A DNA stretch of 64,000 bases from CBDFKV01 sp965249035 (GCA_965249035.1 CBDFKV010000007.1:124001-188000); one strand, 5' to 3'. Numbered from the stretch's first letter, positions 36,339 to 45,172 are shown. Numbers and translations are program-made. Notes: generated by a model not told the origin, from the letters alone.

Positions 36339-37055
36339 ATGGCGTTTACCTTTCAGGAATTAGACTTTCAGGCAACGCCGTTGGGCGATATCAGTCTGCG
36401 CAAGCGCGCCGAACCCCGATTGGGCGGAAAGATATTGTACGAAGTTAAGCTAAACGACGATTTTCTGATGTCGAGCCTGTTTCCCGAAGCGGAAATTGCA
36501 CTGGCTAAACTCGCCCTACAACAGCTTAAGGGTGACCAGCTGGAGGTGGTTGTTGGTGGCTTGGGCTTAGGTTACACCGCGGCAGCCGCGTTGGAAGACC
36601 CCAGGGTGAGCGCACTGACCGTTATTGAAGTCATGCAGCCCGTTATTGACTGGCATCAACAAGGCTTAGTGCCACTTGGCGAGACGTTAAGCAATGACCC
36701 ACGCTGTGAGCTTAAGCTAGGCGATTTTTTCGCCTTAGCGACTCAAGACGACAGTTTTTTCGACGGGCAACCCACTCGGCTAGTCGACGCGATACTGTTA
36801 GATATCGACCATTCGCCCAGTCACTGGCTAAATACGCAGAATGAAGGGTTTTACTCAGACAATAGTTTGCGATCGATGGCGAGTAAATTAAAAGCGGGCG
36901 GTTGCTTTGGCTTATGGTCAAATGACCCACCAGAGCCTCAGTTCGAGGCGTTATTAAGAACTCTATTTCAACAAGTAGAGTCTCACATCGTTAGCTTCGA
37001 CAATCCGTTTAGAGAGACACCTTCAACCAACACAGTGTACCTGGCATCCGTCTAA
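36339..37055 (+). CDS. Spermidine synthase-like protein
   Basis: A 238-residue Rossmann-fold protein. VVVGGLGLGYTAAAAL (about 70-85) is the nucleotide/SAM-type glycine loop, VIEVMQPVIDWHQQGL the following acidic strand, and DAILLDIDHSP replaces the catalytic Asp loop of polyamine aminopropyltransferases. The N-terminal tetramerisation domain is short. Such stand-alone spermidine-synthase-like proteins have mostly unknown acceptors. Single gene 63 nt after the CHAD gene. Confidence 0.78.
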   Translation: MAFTFQELDFQATPLGDISLRKRAEPRLGGKILYEVKLNDDFLMSSLFPEAEIALAKLALQQLKGDQLEVVVGGLGLGYTAAAALEDPRVSALTVIEVMQPVIDWHQQGLVPLGETLSNDPRCELKLGDFFALATQDDSFFDGQPTRLVDAILLDIDHSPSHWLNTQNEGFYSDNSLRSMASKLKAGGCFGLWSNDPPEPQFEALLRTLFQQVESHIVSFDNPFRETPSTNTVYLASV

Positions 37056-37160
37056 TTCGAAATTAGTTGACCAAAGGGCGTTAAGCTTGGTAAAGCGAAT
37101 CACTCGCTTGATATACACTCATAGCCTCATTTTCAGAAATATTTCGCTGTCACGATACTC

Positions 37161-37667
37161 ATGGAAAATAACGATATTCTTCGCCGCTTGCGCTACACCT
37201 TTGCTTTAAATGATACAAAGATGATGTCTTTGTTCAGCACCGAAGAAGAGAAAGCAACACGCGCTCAAATCAGCGATTGGCTTAAGAAGGAAGACGACGA
37301 AGACTTTAAATACTGTGGTGATAAACAATTCGCCCTATTTTTAAATGCGTTCATTGCCATGAAGCGAGGTGTGCGCGAAGGCGCGCCAAAGCGTGAGCCT
37401 GAGAACAGGTTGAACAACAACCTCATATTCAACAAACTCAAAATTGCTTTAGATATGAAAGCAGAAGATGTGCTTGAGATATTGGAATCAACGGATATGG
37501 CTATCAGCAAGCATGAGTTGAGTGCCTTCTTTCGTAAGCCAGGGCACAAGAATTATCGAGATTGCAACGATCAAATATTACGCAAATTCTTGCAGGGCTT
37601 ACAGCAGAAACTAAGGCCAGGCAGTGACGAAAAACCAGCGTCTGTGTGGCCGACTACACGTAAGTAG
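37161..37667 (+). CDS. YehS-like DUF1456 family protein
   Basis: A 168-residue protein with two copies of the ~65-residue DUF1456 unit: the first opens NNDILRRLRYTFALND and ends CGDKQFALFLNAFIAMKRG; the second opens NNLIFNKLKIALDMK and ends CNDQILRKFLQGLQQK. Matches E. coli YehS in length and layout. Function unknown. Confidence 0.9.
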   Translation: MENNDILRRLRYTFALNDTKMMSLFSTEEEKATRAQISDWLKKEDDEDFKYCGDKQFALFLNAFIAMKRGVREGAPKREPENRLNNNLIFNKLKIALDMKAEDVLEILESTDMAISKHELSAFFRKPGHKNYRDCNDQILRKFLQGLQQKLRPGSDEKPASVWPTTRK

Positions 37668-37744
37668 TTTGCATTAGCTGTTTGGGTTGGTAGTTTGCTT
37701 TAGAAGTTGGCTTTGGCAGTTTGGAATTGCGTTTTAAAGCGGGC

Positions 37745-38080
37745 TTATTTTTTACCACCCCAAATACGTGCAGCCCGTTCTGTTCTTTGCTGATATTCAG
37801 AAGGTTTTTCTGAGGCTTGGGCTTTCTTAGGCGTCGGTTTTGTAGGCTCAGATTCTTTAACCCTGATCACCTTACGTTCAATTTTTTTGCCGTTAAGCGC
37901 GGTGATCGCGGCCTTAGCTTCGGTATCATTCGGCATTTCTACAAAGCCAAACCCTTTAGAAGCGCTGGTTTCTTTATCAATGACTAAGTCACACGCCTCA
38001 ACTTTACCATGCGCTTCGAACAGCTTTTTTATGGCATCTTCAGTTATTTCGCGATCGAGATTACGTACTAAAATTTTCAT
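37745..38080 (-). CDS. RRM-type RNA-binding protein
   Basis: A 111-residue single-RRM protein. RNP2 is ILVRNL at residues 3-8, RNP1 is KGFGFVEM at about 43-50, then a lysine-rich tail with EYQQRTERAARIWGGKK. Bacterial proteins of this kind are often cold-induced RNA chaperones. Stands alone and converges with the YehS-like gene. Confidence 0.92.
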   Translation of the reverse strand: MKILVRNLDREITEDAIKKLFEAHGKVEACDLVIDKETSASKGFGFVEMPNDTEAKAAITALNGKKIERKVIRVKESEPTKPTPKKAQASEKPSEYQQRTERAARIWGGKK

Positions 38081-38413
38081 GTGATGATGGCTGACTAAGG
38101 CGTTTAGAAAAGTGGCGCGTATAGTATCAGAGCGCGAGGGACATCAGCATGAATTCAATCATGTGAAGGCGATTGAAGCCTGCTTCACCACCTCAATCAA
38201 ATTAGGTCCTTCGCCTGTGCATGTCTTTGCAAAGCGATCAATTAAGGGCGTACTAATCTGTTGAAGCTTTGACTTTGGTGTCCTACTTCCTCATCAACTG
38301 GTGCACTTTGGAGTTGGATTTAACCTTAGCCGACCTAATCAATCGAGTCTGACCCCATTGGTTCTTGTCCCCCGAACTATAAAGCTGGGTGGTACTTGAT
38401 GTTGTGTATAATT
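38081..38413. other. Gene-free stretch, possible decayed coding fragment
   Basis: About 330 bases. On the minus strand a 43-codon open stretch ending at 38159 (reads PLIDRFAKTCTGEGPNLIEV) could be the tail of a lost gene; I do not recognise the family. Near 38344 is GAGTCTGACCCCATTGG, and at 38364-38376 a partial copy of the cassette repeat (CTTGTCCCCCGAAC). Confidence 0.35.
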
Positions 38414-38512
38414 AAGTATTGTGTCCCCCGAATTCCCTCCCCCGAATTCCCGAAGTATTGTGTCCCCCGAATTCCCGAACTCAAACTTCTAAGTATTGTT
38501 TCCCCCTAAATT
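38414..38512 (+). repeat. Left array of GTGTCCCCC repeats
   Basis: Copies: 38414-38436 and 38453-38476 (AAGTATTGTGTCCCCCGAAT plus TCC), a core-only copy CCCCCGAATTCCCG at 38439-38452, and a diverged copy at 38491-38512 (AAGTATTGTTTCCCCCTAAA). Confidence 0.9.
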
Positions 38513-38514
38513 GA

Positions 38515-39003
38515 TCATTGCATCTCACATTGAGCGATAAATTTAGTACCATTTGAAGTTGAGCCTTCCGCGCTAAATTTATTTTCATGCGCGGGATCTA
38601 AAAGAACTCTTATGGCAACAGATATTTTGCTCTTGGCATTTATTACTTGTTCAAGTTCTTTTTTAGAAACTGTTGAAATTACACCAATGTACTCACCAGT
38701 ATCTTTAAATTTCGTGTCAAGCTCCAATATTTCACCATCGTCTACTCTTATGAGTAGTTCTGGGTAGACGCTATTTAGATTATCAATTGATGTGTTTCCA
38801 ATCAGTTCAGTTGTCACATAAACAGCTTGTATGGATTGGATGTCTTTACAAATGAATCCAAAAGAATAACCATTATAGCTTGTTGCTATAACATGCTTCG
38901 GTCGATCATCGAACGCGCCACCTTGTTTTTGGTAGGCCCACTGCGCGGAGGCGATCTGAGAGGTTAAAATTATGGTTGTGATAAAAAAGGCTTTTATGTT
39001 CAT
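38515..39003 (-). CDS. Small exported protein of unknown function
   Basis: A 162-residue protein with a clear signal peptide (MNIKAFFITTIILTSQIASA, cleavage after Ala20). The mature part (about 142 residues) starts QWAYQKQGGAFDDRPK and has two cysteines, one in FICKDI and one in the last residues AQCEMQ, able to form one disulfide. No transmembrane segment after the leader. I do not recognise the family. AT content and repeat brackets suggest it came in as a cassette. Confidence 0.75.
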   Translation of the reverse strand: MNIKAFFITTIILTSQIASAQWAYQKQGGAFDDRPKHVIATSYNGYSFGFICKDIQSIQAVYVTTELIGNTSIDNLNSVYPELLIRVDDGEILELDTKFKDTGEYIGVISTVSKKELEQVINAKSKISVAIRVLLDPAHENKFSAEGSTSNGTKFIAQCEMQ

Positions 39004-39036
39004 TTCTGCGTTCCTATGTTACATTTTTTTCACAAA

Positions 39037-39128
39037 GAATTCCGGGGACACAATACTTAGGGATTCGGATTCGGATTCGGATTCGGATTCGGGGGACACA
39101 ACACTTGGATTCGGGGGACACAACACTT
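39037..39128 (-). repeat. Right inverted array of GTGTCCCCC repeats with (GGATTC)5
   Basis: Inverted copies at 39037-39058 (GAATTCCGGGGACACAATAC plus TT), about 39086-39106 and 39107-39128 (GATTCGGGGGACACAACACT plus T). Between the first two lies GGATTC repeated five times without a break (39061-39090), apparently expanded from the repeat's own GGATTCGG end. Confidence 0.9.
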
Positions 39129-39210
39129 AATTATCATGCGGTCAACCAGCTTGATGCCCTTATTTCCATTGATCAGCCATTTCACCCAGTATCATAGCAA
39201 TAATCACCCA

Positions 39211-39246
39211 CAAAAAAAGTGGAAAACTGAACAACTTCTTTCAGTT
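39211..39246 (-). terminator. Terminator after the FAD/GcvT oxidoreductase gene
   Basis: On the minus strand AACTGAA pairs with TTCAGTT around a 7-nt loop, followed by TTCCACTTTTTTTG. It begins 32 nt beyond the stop codon of the oxidoreductase gene. Confidence 0.6.
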
Positions 39247-39277
39247 ACTACGTGGGTATTAGGCCGATAACCGATGC

Positions 39278-41842
39278 TTAAGACTTAGGTAGTTCGTTAT
39301 TTGGGTCATACAGCGCTTTATAGCCGACCGCCTCAACCTTAATTGGAAAGGGCTCATCGAAATACTCCATGATCATTTCCCGTCCTTCTTCGGCAATCTC
39401 GGCGGGTAAATAGCCCAAACCAATATTCTTACCCACAGAAGGCCCGTAAGCCATGCTGGTCATGTAAGAACGCCGCCCGCGTGAGTCGACCGGTACTTCT
39501 CCTGTTTTTGGATCAATGATCGGCCACTGTCCCACCGGATAGCGCGCGACGCCATTGGCATCGATGTTATCCACCATGCTGAAAGTGCAAAGATACCCAG
39601 CTTGTTGTTCTCGTTTACGAATTTCACGATAAGCCTCTTTGCCATGAAAATCGGCTATTTTCATTTTAGGTCTGGCTAATCCGGCCTCGATTAAGTTGTA
39701 ATCGGTTAATAAGTCGCCGTTTTGCAGACGCAGGCTTTTCTCCATGCGCCGGGTGTTGGCATAGGTTTCTATACCCACTGGTGTGACGCCTTGCGCATAA
39801 ATTAAGTCCCATAACGCCAGGCCATAACTAAACGGAACGTGCAGCTCCCAGCCCTGTTCTCCCACATAGGAAATACGAAACGCCATGACTGGAATGCCTT
39901 TTAGCGTGATGTTTTTAGTGCTGGCAAAGCCAAAATTCTCGGCTTCGAGCTCTTCAGGATGGTCGGCAATCGCCTGCAGTGTTTTACGCGCATTCGGCCC
40001 CCATACACCCAGGCAAGCCTCATGATCCGTTTGATCTTCAATATAGACGTGCCAGCCACGATCTTCAGCCATGCGTTTCAGCCAAATCAAATCTCGATGC
40101 CCGGCATCGGCACCATCAATCACGCGGAATTTATCGGCGGCCATGCGAATCACAGTAAGGTCAGCGCGGATGCCGCCTTTATGATCAAGGAAATGAGTAT
40201 AAACCCCTTTACCGATCGCTACTCTGCCCCCGACCGGTGCCACGCAGGCATATTCCATTAAAGCTTCTGCATCCGGCCCGAGCACATCGAACACCGCAAA
40301 ATGCGATAGGTTAATCATGCCGACATTGTCAGACATGGCCAGTTGCTCGGCATTGGAGACGCGCCAGAAGTGGCGGTTATCCCATTCATTCTCTCGCACT
40401 GGAACTTGATCGGCGTATTTTTCCAGCAGATGCTCGTTGGCCGCGTAGCCATGTGCGCGTTCCCAGCCCGCTAGTTCCATAAAATAGGCGCCCAACTCTT
40501 GCTCTCGTGGCCAGAACGGGCTGCGTCGCAAACCGCGCCCTTTGGAATAAGGCTCGCGGGTATGCACCGCCGGGTTATAGATTTTAAACGCGCTTTCGTA
40601 GCAACGATCATGAATATAGGTGGGCGTTTTCTGGATAGGATAAAAGCGTGCGACGTCAATGCTGTTGATATCGACCTCGGTTTCGCCGTCGGTCATCATA
40701 TCCGCCAGGACTTTGCCGATACCGGGGCCATCTTTAACCCAGACCGCTTCGGCGTACCACAAGCCGCGTGTTTTGGGTGATTCGCCCACGGATGGGCCGC
40801 CATCGGTGGTGACTTGTAACAGCCCGTTGAAAGAGTGACGTTCGTCAAAACCCAGCTCCCCGAGTATCGGAGTGAGTTCCATCGCGCGTTCCAGTGGCTC
40901 CATGATTTGATCGAGCGGCAGGTCTCGTTGTGAAGGTGACCAATGCGATTCACCTGGCTCCAGAATATCCTGCGGGTGGCACATTCTAGGCTCTGTTTCT
41001 TCGTAATAGCCCCATTCAATCTGCCCGCCTTCGGAGCTTTTTGGGTCACCGGTATCACGTAGATAGGCAGAGTTACCTTGGTCGCGCAGCAAGGGATAGC
41101 CGATCTCTTTGCCTGTATCGGCAAACTCATTGAAGGGGCCAAAAAAGCATAGGGGGTGATCTACCGGCATGATAGGTAAATCCTCGCCTGCCATGCCTGC
41201 GATGAGCCGCCCCCACAGTCCGGCGCAGACCACCACCTGTTCAGCTTCGATATAACCGCGGCTGGTGTGAACGCCTATAATTCGGCCGGCTTTAATCTCG
41301 AGGTCGGTGGCTGAAGTGTTGGCAAAAGCTTGCAATTTTCCGGTGGCCTCGGCTTGTTCGACCAACTCGCCGCAAACGGTTTGTGAGCGCGGCACCACCA
41401 GGCCTGCATCTGGGTCCCATAATGCGCCCTGGATCATGTCTTCTTCCAGTAGCGGGAAAAGCTTTTTCGCTTCTTTGGCGCCAATCATTTTGGCACGCGC
41501 ACCAAAGGCTTTTCCTGAGCCGACTTTGCGTTTTAATTCCTGCATGCGCCCGTCATCATCATGGCGCGCGACTTCTAACCCACCGATACGGCTGTAATGT
41601 CCCATCTTATCGAAAAATTCGATGCTATAACGCGTGGTATAGCAAGTCATGTTGTCATGCGCTGTCGAATAGCAAAAATCAGACGCATGCGAGGTTGAGC
41701 CGATGTCGGTTGGAATCGCAGATTTATCAATGCCGACAATATTCTCCCAGCCTCTTTCTATAAGATGGTGGGCGACTGATGCGCCAACGATTCCGCCCTG
41801 ACCGATAATGACAACGTTTGCTTTAGTGGGGAAGTTCGCCAT
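39278..41842 (-). CDS. FAD-dependent oxidoreductase/GcvT fusion (dimethylglycine or sarcosine dehydrogenase family)
   Basis: An 854-residue enzyme from the ATG at 41842, which has GGAG 8 nt upstream; the open frame reaches a TTG at 41863. Residues 1-390 are a DAO-type FAD domain: VVIIGQGGIVGASVAHHL and GSTSHASDF, where His52 sits at the place of the covalent-FAD His of dimethylglycine dehydrogenase. A linker domain (about 390-450) precedes GcvT folate-binding domains (about 470-850; FAVFDVLGPDAEAL, VGEQGWELHVP, GIETYANTRRMEKSLR). The family oxidatively demethylates N-methylglycines and passes the methyl carbon to tetrahydrofolate. The exact substrate is not certain. Single gene with terminator. 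Confidence 0.85.
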   Translation of the reverse strand: MANFPTKANVVIIGQGGIVGASVAHHLIERGWENIVGIDKSAIPTDIGSTSHASDFCYSTAHDNMTCYTTRYSIEFFDKMGHYSRIGGLEVARHDDDGRMQELKRKVGSGKAFGARAKMIGAKEAKKLFPLLEEDMIQGALWDPDAGLVVPRSQTVCGELVEQAEATGKLQAFANTSATDLEIKAGRIIGVHTSRGYIEAEQVVVCAGLWGRLIAGMAGEDLPIMPVDHPLCFFGPFNEFADTGKEIGYPLLRDQGNSAYLRDTGDPKSSEGGQIEWGYYEETEPRMCHPQDILEPGESHWSPSQRDLPLDQIMEPLERAMELTPILGELGFDERHSFNGLLQVTTDGGPSVGESPKTRGLWYAEAVWVKDGPGIGKVLADMMTDGETEVDINSIDVARFYPIQKTPTYIHDRCYESAFKIYNPAVHTREPYSKGRGLRRSPFWPREQELGAYFMELAGWERAHGYAANEHLLEKYADQVPVRENEWDNRHFWRVSNAEQLAMSDNVGMINLSHFAVFDVLGPDAEALMEYACVAPVGGRVAIGKGVYTHFLDHKGGIRADLTVIRMAADKFRVIDGADAGHRDLIWLKRMAEDRGWHVYIEDQTDHEACLGVWGPNARKTLQAIADHPEELEAENFGFASTKNITLKGIPVMAFRISYVGEQGWELHVPFSYGLALWDLIYAQGVTPVGIETYANTRRMEKSLRLQNGDLLTDYNLIEAGLARPKMKIADFHGKEAYREIRKREQQAGYLCTFSMVDNIDANGVARYPVGQWPIIDPKTGEVPVDSRGRRSYMTSMAYGPSVGKNIGLGYLPAEIAEEGREMIMEYFDEPFPIKVEAVGYKALYDPNNELPKS

Positions 41843-42325
41843 GAGTGATGCTCCAAATAACAACGGGAATGATGGGTTGTAGCTTAGACAAAAATGACCG
41901 CAACAGCCAAACGCGGTTTATCGAGAGTGGGCGCTTCGCTGTTTACGACTAATTCATTAATATCTACGCGGATATGCCGCATTATAAGCGCGCTGATGAG
42001 ATCGGAGCCTTACTAAATCCGACCCTTTTTTGTCTTGAAACCAAGTCAGCCATGTGTCGACACCGTATCTTTAATTTCTTGAGTATCGACCGAATACCTT
42101 TTGTCTTCGCTAGCGCAGCGCGGCGATCTATCGAGTTATGATGCAGTATAGATTGCCGCGTCGCTACGCTTCTCGCAATGACAGGTATAGCGTTTTGTGA
42201 TCGACACTCCAGTTACGGTTTGCGCGCTATTCATAGTGCATTGTAGTGATCGCATGGTTTCGCTAAACTGCCCCAGCAAAAAAGAACCAAGAACCACACA
42301 ACTGGAGCACACCACACACTGACCC
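41843..42325. other. Long intergenic region with a palindromic repeat
   Basis: About 480 bases between divergent genes. It must hold promoters for guaC and the oxidoreductase. The only recognisable structure is the dispersed repeat at 42151-42182. The open frame over 42136-42348 (minus) is a translation of that repeat and is not taken as a gene. Confidence 0.6.
42151..42182. repeat. Dispersed palindromic repeat (ATTGCCGCGTCGC type)
   Basis: ATTGCCGCGTCGCTACGC followed by TTCTCGCAATGAC forms an imperfect hairpin with ATTGC/GCAAT ends. From memory, near-identical repeats (often read in frame as CHCEERSD) are scattered through many proteobacterial genomes. No second copy of full length is in this window. 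Confidence 0.65.
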
Positions 42326-43456
42326 ATGAGAATTGAAGAAGACAACAAATTAGACTATAAAAACGTGCTGATTCGACCCAAGCGCAGCACCTTGGGTAGT
42401 CGCAGCGAAGTGGAACTGAGCCGGGTATTCAACTTTAGAAATGCGGAGCTGGGCTCTGCGGAGACGCACTATCAGGGGGTGCCAATTATGGCGTCCAATA
42501 TGGATGGCGTGGGCACATTTGCGATGGCAGATGAACTGTCACAGCACGGCCTGTTTACTTGTCTGGTAAAGAACTATGCCGAAGTCGAACTGATCAGCTT
42601 TTTTAATCGGGCTAATCAGCAACGCATCAATGCGACTGCATATTCGATGGGCATCAGGGACAGTGATTTTGATAAGTTTTTGAACGTCTACCAACATGCA
42701 GATACCCAGGTTAAGTACGTCTGCGTGGATGTCGCTAACGGCTATTCCGAACGATTTTCCGCTTTTATCAAACAATTGCGTGAGCAGTGTCCCGATATTG
42801 TCATTATTGCAGGTAACGTGGTGACCGGAGAGATGACCGAGGAGTTGATACTCAGCGGTGCCGATATTGTCAAAGTAGGTATCGGCCCCGGCAGTGTCTG
42901 CACCACGCGCATCAAGACAGGTGTGGGCTTTCCCCAGCTTTCTGCGGTCATTGAATGCGCTGATGCTGCGCACGGCCTGGGTGGGCATGTGATCGCCGAT
43001 GGTGGTTGCACCAGTCCCGGAGACGTGGCCAAGGCTTTTGCAGCGGGTGCTGATTTTGTAATGCTCGGGGGTATGTTGGCGGGGCATGATGAGGGCGGTG
43101 GTGAAGTCCTGCGGCGCTACTTTAAAACCGGTGAGGTTGAAGAAGGGAAAACGGGTTGGGTCGATGTCGTAGAAGAAAGAAAGTTCGTGCTGTTTTACGG
43201 CATGAGTTCACGCGCGGCGAACGAAAAACACTTTGGTGGCCTCAAGGCCTATCGCTCGTCTGAAGGCCGCGAAGTCCTGGTGCCCTACCGTGGCAAAGTG
43301 GCGAATTCGGTCCAGGACTTGCTGGGTGGCATTCGCAGCACCTGTACCTACGCCGGCGCGAAAAAGCTGAAATGGCTCAGCAAATGCACCACCTTTGTTA
43401 AAACCGAGTTACAGTTCAACGCCATTTTTGCCGGCTCAGACCAAAATAAGGCCTGA
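42326..43456 (+). CDS. guaC: GMP reductase
   Basis: A 376-residue enzyme that reduces GMP to IMP and ammonia with NADPH in purine salvage. N-terminus MRIEEDNKLDYKNVLIRPKR aligns with E. coli GuaC (347 residues). Catalytic Cys lies in GPGSVCTTR, preceded by GADIVKVGIG; the C-terminal region has GGIRSTCTYAGAKKL. About 30 residues longer than E. coli, from an insert near 265-275 (TGEVEEGKTGWVD) and a longer tail. Convergent with nadB, 22 nt apart. Confidence 0.97.
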   Translation: MRIEEDNKLDYKNVLIRPKRSTLGSRSEVELSRVFNFRNAELGSAETHYQGVPIMASNMDGVGTFAMADELSQHGLFTCLVKNYAEVELISFFNRANQQRINATAYSMGIRDSDFDKFLNVYQHADTQVKYVCVDVANGYSERFSAFIKQLREQCPDIVIIAGNVVTGEMTEELILSGADIVKVGIGPGSVCTTRIKTGVGFPQLSAVIECADAAHGLGGHVIADGGCTSPGDVAKAFAAGADFVMLGGMLAGHDEGGGEVLRRYFKTGEVEEGKTGWVDVVEERKFVLFYGMSSRAANEKHFGGLKAYRSSEGREVLVPYRGKVANSVQDLLGGIRSTCTYAGAKKLKWLSKCTTFVKTELQFNAIFAGSDQNKA

Positions 43457-43478
43457 GGGTAGAAACCCGTAAATCAAA

Positions 43479-45086
43479 TCAGATAGGCGTTAATACCGTA
43501 TCCTTGATCTCTTCGTCAGGCAGGCTGTCTTGGTAATCCAGCGTGTAGTGCAAACCGCGGCTTTCTTTGCGCTGCATCGCGCTTTTGACAATCAGTTCGG
43601 CGACGGTGACGAGGTTGCGCAGCTCAATTAAATCGTTAGTGACACGGAAGTTGCCGTAGTACTCACGGATTTCATCTTGTAGTAAATCGATCCGCCGCAG
43701 TGCGCGCTCTAGGCGCTTGTTGGTGCGCACAATGCCGACATAATCCCACATGAAGCGGCGTAGCTCATCCCAGTTGTGTGAGACCACAATGCGCTCGTCG
43801 GGGTCGGTAACCTGGCTTTCATCCCAGTCGGGCAGGGCGATGTTTTCTATTTCAATCGAATCACGATTGCGCTTTAAGTCTTTGGCAGCGGAATGCGCAA
43901 AGACGACGCATTCCAGCAATGAATTACTAGCGAGTCGATTAGCGCCGTGCAAGCCGGTAAAGGTACACTCGCCAATGGCATAGAGCTGCGCTAAGTCGGT
44001 GCGGGCATTCAGGTCAGTCATGATGCCGCCACAGGTATAGTGTGCTGCCGGGACCACGGGTAACGGTTCTTTGGTCATATCTAGCCCAAATTCCAGGCAT
44101 TTTTCATACACCGTCGGGAAATGGGATTTAACAAATTCCGGGTCACGATGAGAAATATCGAGATAGACCGAATCATTACCGTGGCGCTTGATTTCATAGT
44201 CAATCGCGCGGGCAACGATATCTCTGGGCGCTAACTCACCTAACTCGTGATGATCAAGCATGAAGGGCTTGCCATTCTCAAGCAGCAAACGCCCACCCTC
44301 ACCGCGCACGGCCTCGGTAATCAAGAACGATTTGGCATGAGGGTGATACAGGCAAGTGGGGTGAAACTGATTGAATTCCATATTGCCAACACTGCAGCCA
44401 GCACGCCAAGCCATTGCAATACCGTCGCCAGTAGAGGTGTCCGGGTTGCTGGTATACAGATAAACTTTGCTACAGCCGCCGGTGGCAAGTACGGTGCGTG
44501 CGGCTTTAAAGGTAATGACTGTGCGCTGGCTGATATCCAGCGCGTATAAGCCGAGGCAGCGATTGGTGCCAGCTTCGCCTAGTTTCTTGGAAGTGATCAA
44601 GTCAATCGCGACGTGAGATTCGTATAGCGTGATCTGCGGATGTTTACGGCATTTATCCGCCAGCGTGTCGTGAACGGCACGGCCGGTGGCATCTGCGGCA
44701 TGGATGATGCGGCGCTCAGAGTGGCCGCCTTCGCGGGTCAGATGATAATCATCGTTGTCGTCATCGCGTGTAAATTCAACCCCTTGGTCAATCAGCCATT
44801 GGATCGCTTCTGGGCCGTTGTTAACAACGTGCTCTACTGTTTCCTGTCGGCACAATCCTGCCCCTGCGACCAAGGTATCATCGACGTGAGCTTTGAAACT
44901 GTCCTCATCGCTCAATACTGCGGCAATGCCACCTTGCGCTTGGCGGGTAGAACCAATATCAATGCTGCGTTTACACAAGATTGAGATTTCGAAACCTTGG
45001 TCGGCTAGTTTTAAGGCTAAGCCGAGACCGGCTAAGCCACCACCAACAATAAGGATTTCGGTGCTGAGTTGGGTAGAAGTAGGCAC
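43479..45086 (-). CDS. nadB: L-aspartate oxidase
   Basis: A 535-residue flavoenzyme that oxidises aspartate to iminoaspartate for NAD synthesis. FAD motif LIVGGGLAGLGLALKLA; succinate-dehydrogenase-like signatures RQAQGGIAAV, HPTCLYHP and GLHGANRLASNSLLE. Fumarate can be its electron acceptor when oxygen is low. Divergent from rpoE, the order seen in E. coli and Pseudomonas. Confidence 0.98.
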   Translation of the reverse strand: MPTSTQLSTEILIVGGGLAGLGLALKLADQGFEISILCKRSIDIGSTRQAQGGIAAVLSDEDSFKAHVDDTLVAGAGLCRQETVEHVVNNGPEAIQWLIDQGVEFTRDDDNDDYHLTREGGHSERRIIHAADATGRAVHDTLADKCRKHPQITLYESHVAIDLITSKKLGEAGTNRCLGLYALDISQRTVITFKAARTVLATGGCSKVYLYTSNPDTSTGDGIAMAWRAGCSVGNMEFNQFHPTCLYHPHAKSFLITEAVRGEGGRLLLENGKPFMLDHHELGELAPRDIVARAIDYEIKRHGNDSVYLDISHRDPEFVKSHFPTVYEKCLEFGLDMTKEPLPVVPAAHYTCGGIMTDLNARTDLAQLYAIGECTFTGLHGANRLASNSLLECVVFAHSAAKDLKRNRDSIEIENIALPDWDESQVTDPDERIVVSHNWDELRRFMWDYVGIVRTNKRLERALRRIDLLQDEIREYYGNFRVTNDLIELRNLVTVAELIVKSAMQRKESRGLHYTLDYQDSLPDEEIKDTVLTPI

Positions 45087-45172
45087 GGTTTAAGTCACAG
45101 TTTTTGAAAAAATACAGCACGGAATTATAGTATGATAAGTTCATCTCAGTCAGAAAAAAGCGATTCCGGCAC

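Larger units (their letters stand above)
38414..39128. mobile_element. Putative non-autonomous cassette bracketed by inverted repeat arrays
   Basis: A single small gene (38515-39003, minus) with direct copies of AAGTATTGTGTCCCCCGAAT on the left and inverted copies on the right. The enclosed gene is AT-rich compared with its neighbours. No transposase lies inside or close by. Repeats of this kind are, as I recall, found beside REP-associated tyrosine (IS200-like) transposases, which would have to act in trans. Confidence 0.4.

Noticed and set aside
38414..38512. CRISPR array from GTGTCCCCC copies
   Set aside because: Copies are few, unevenly spaced, and mirrored on the other side of a gene; no cas genes.
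42136..42348. 70-residue open frame on the minus strand
   Set aside because: Its C-terminal part (CHCEKRSDAAI) is the translation of the dispersed repeat and it overlaps the guaC start.
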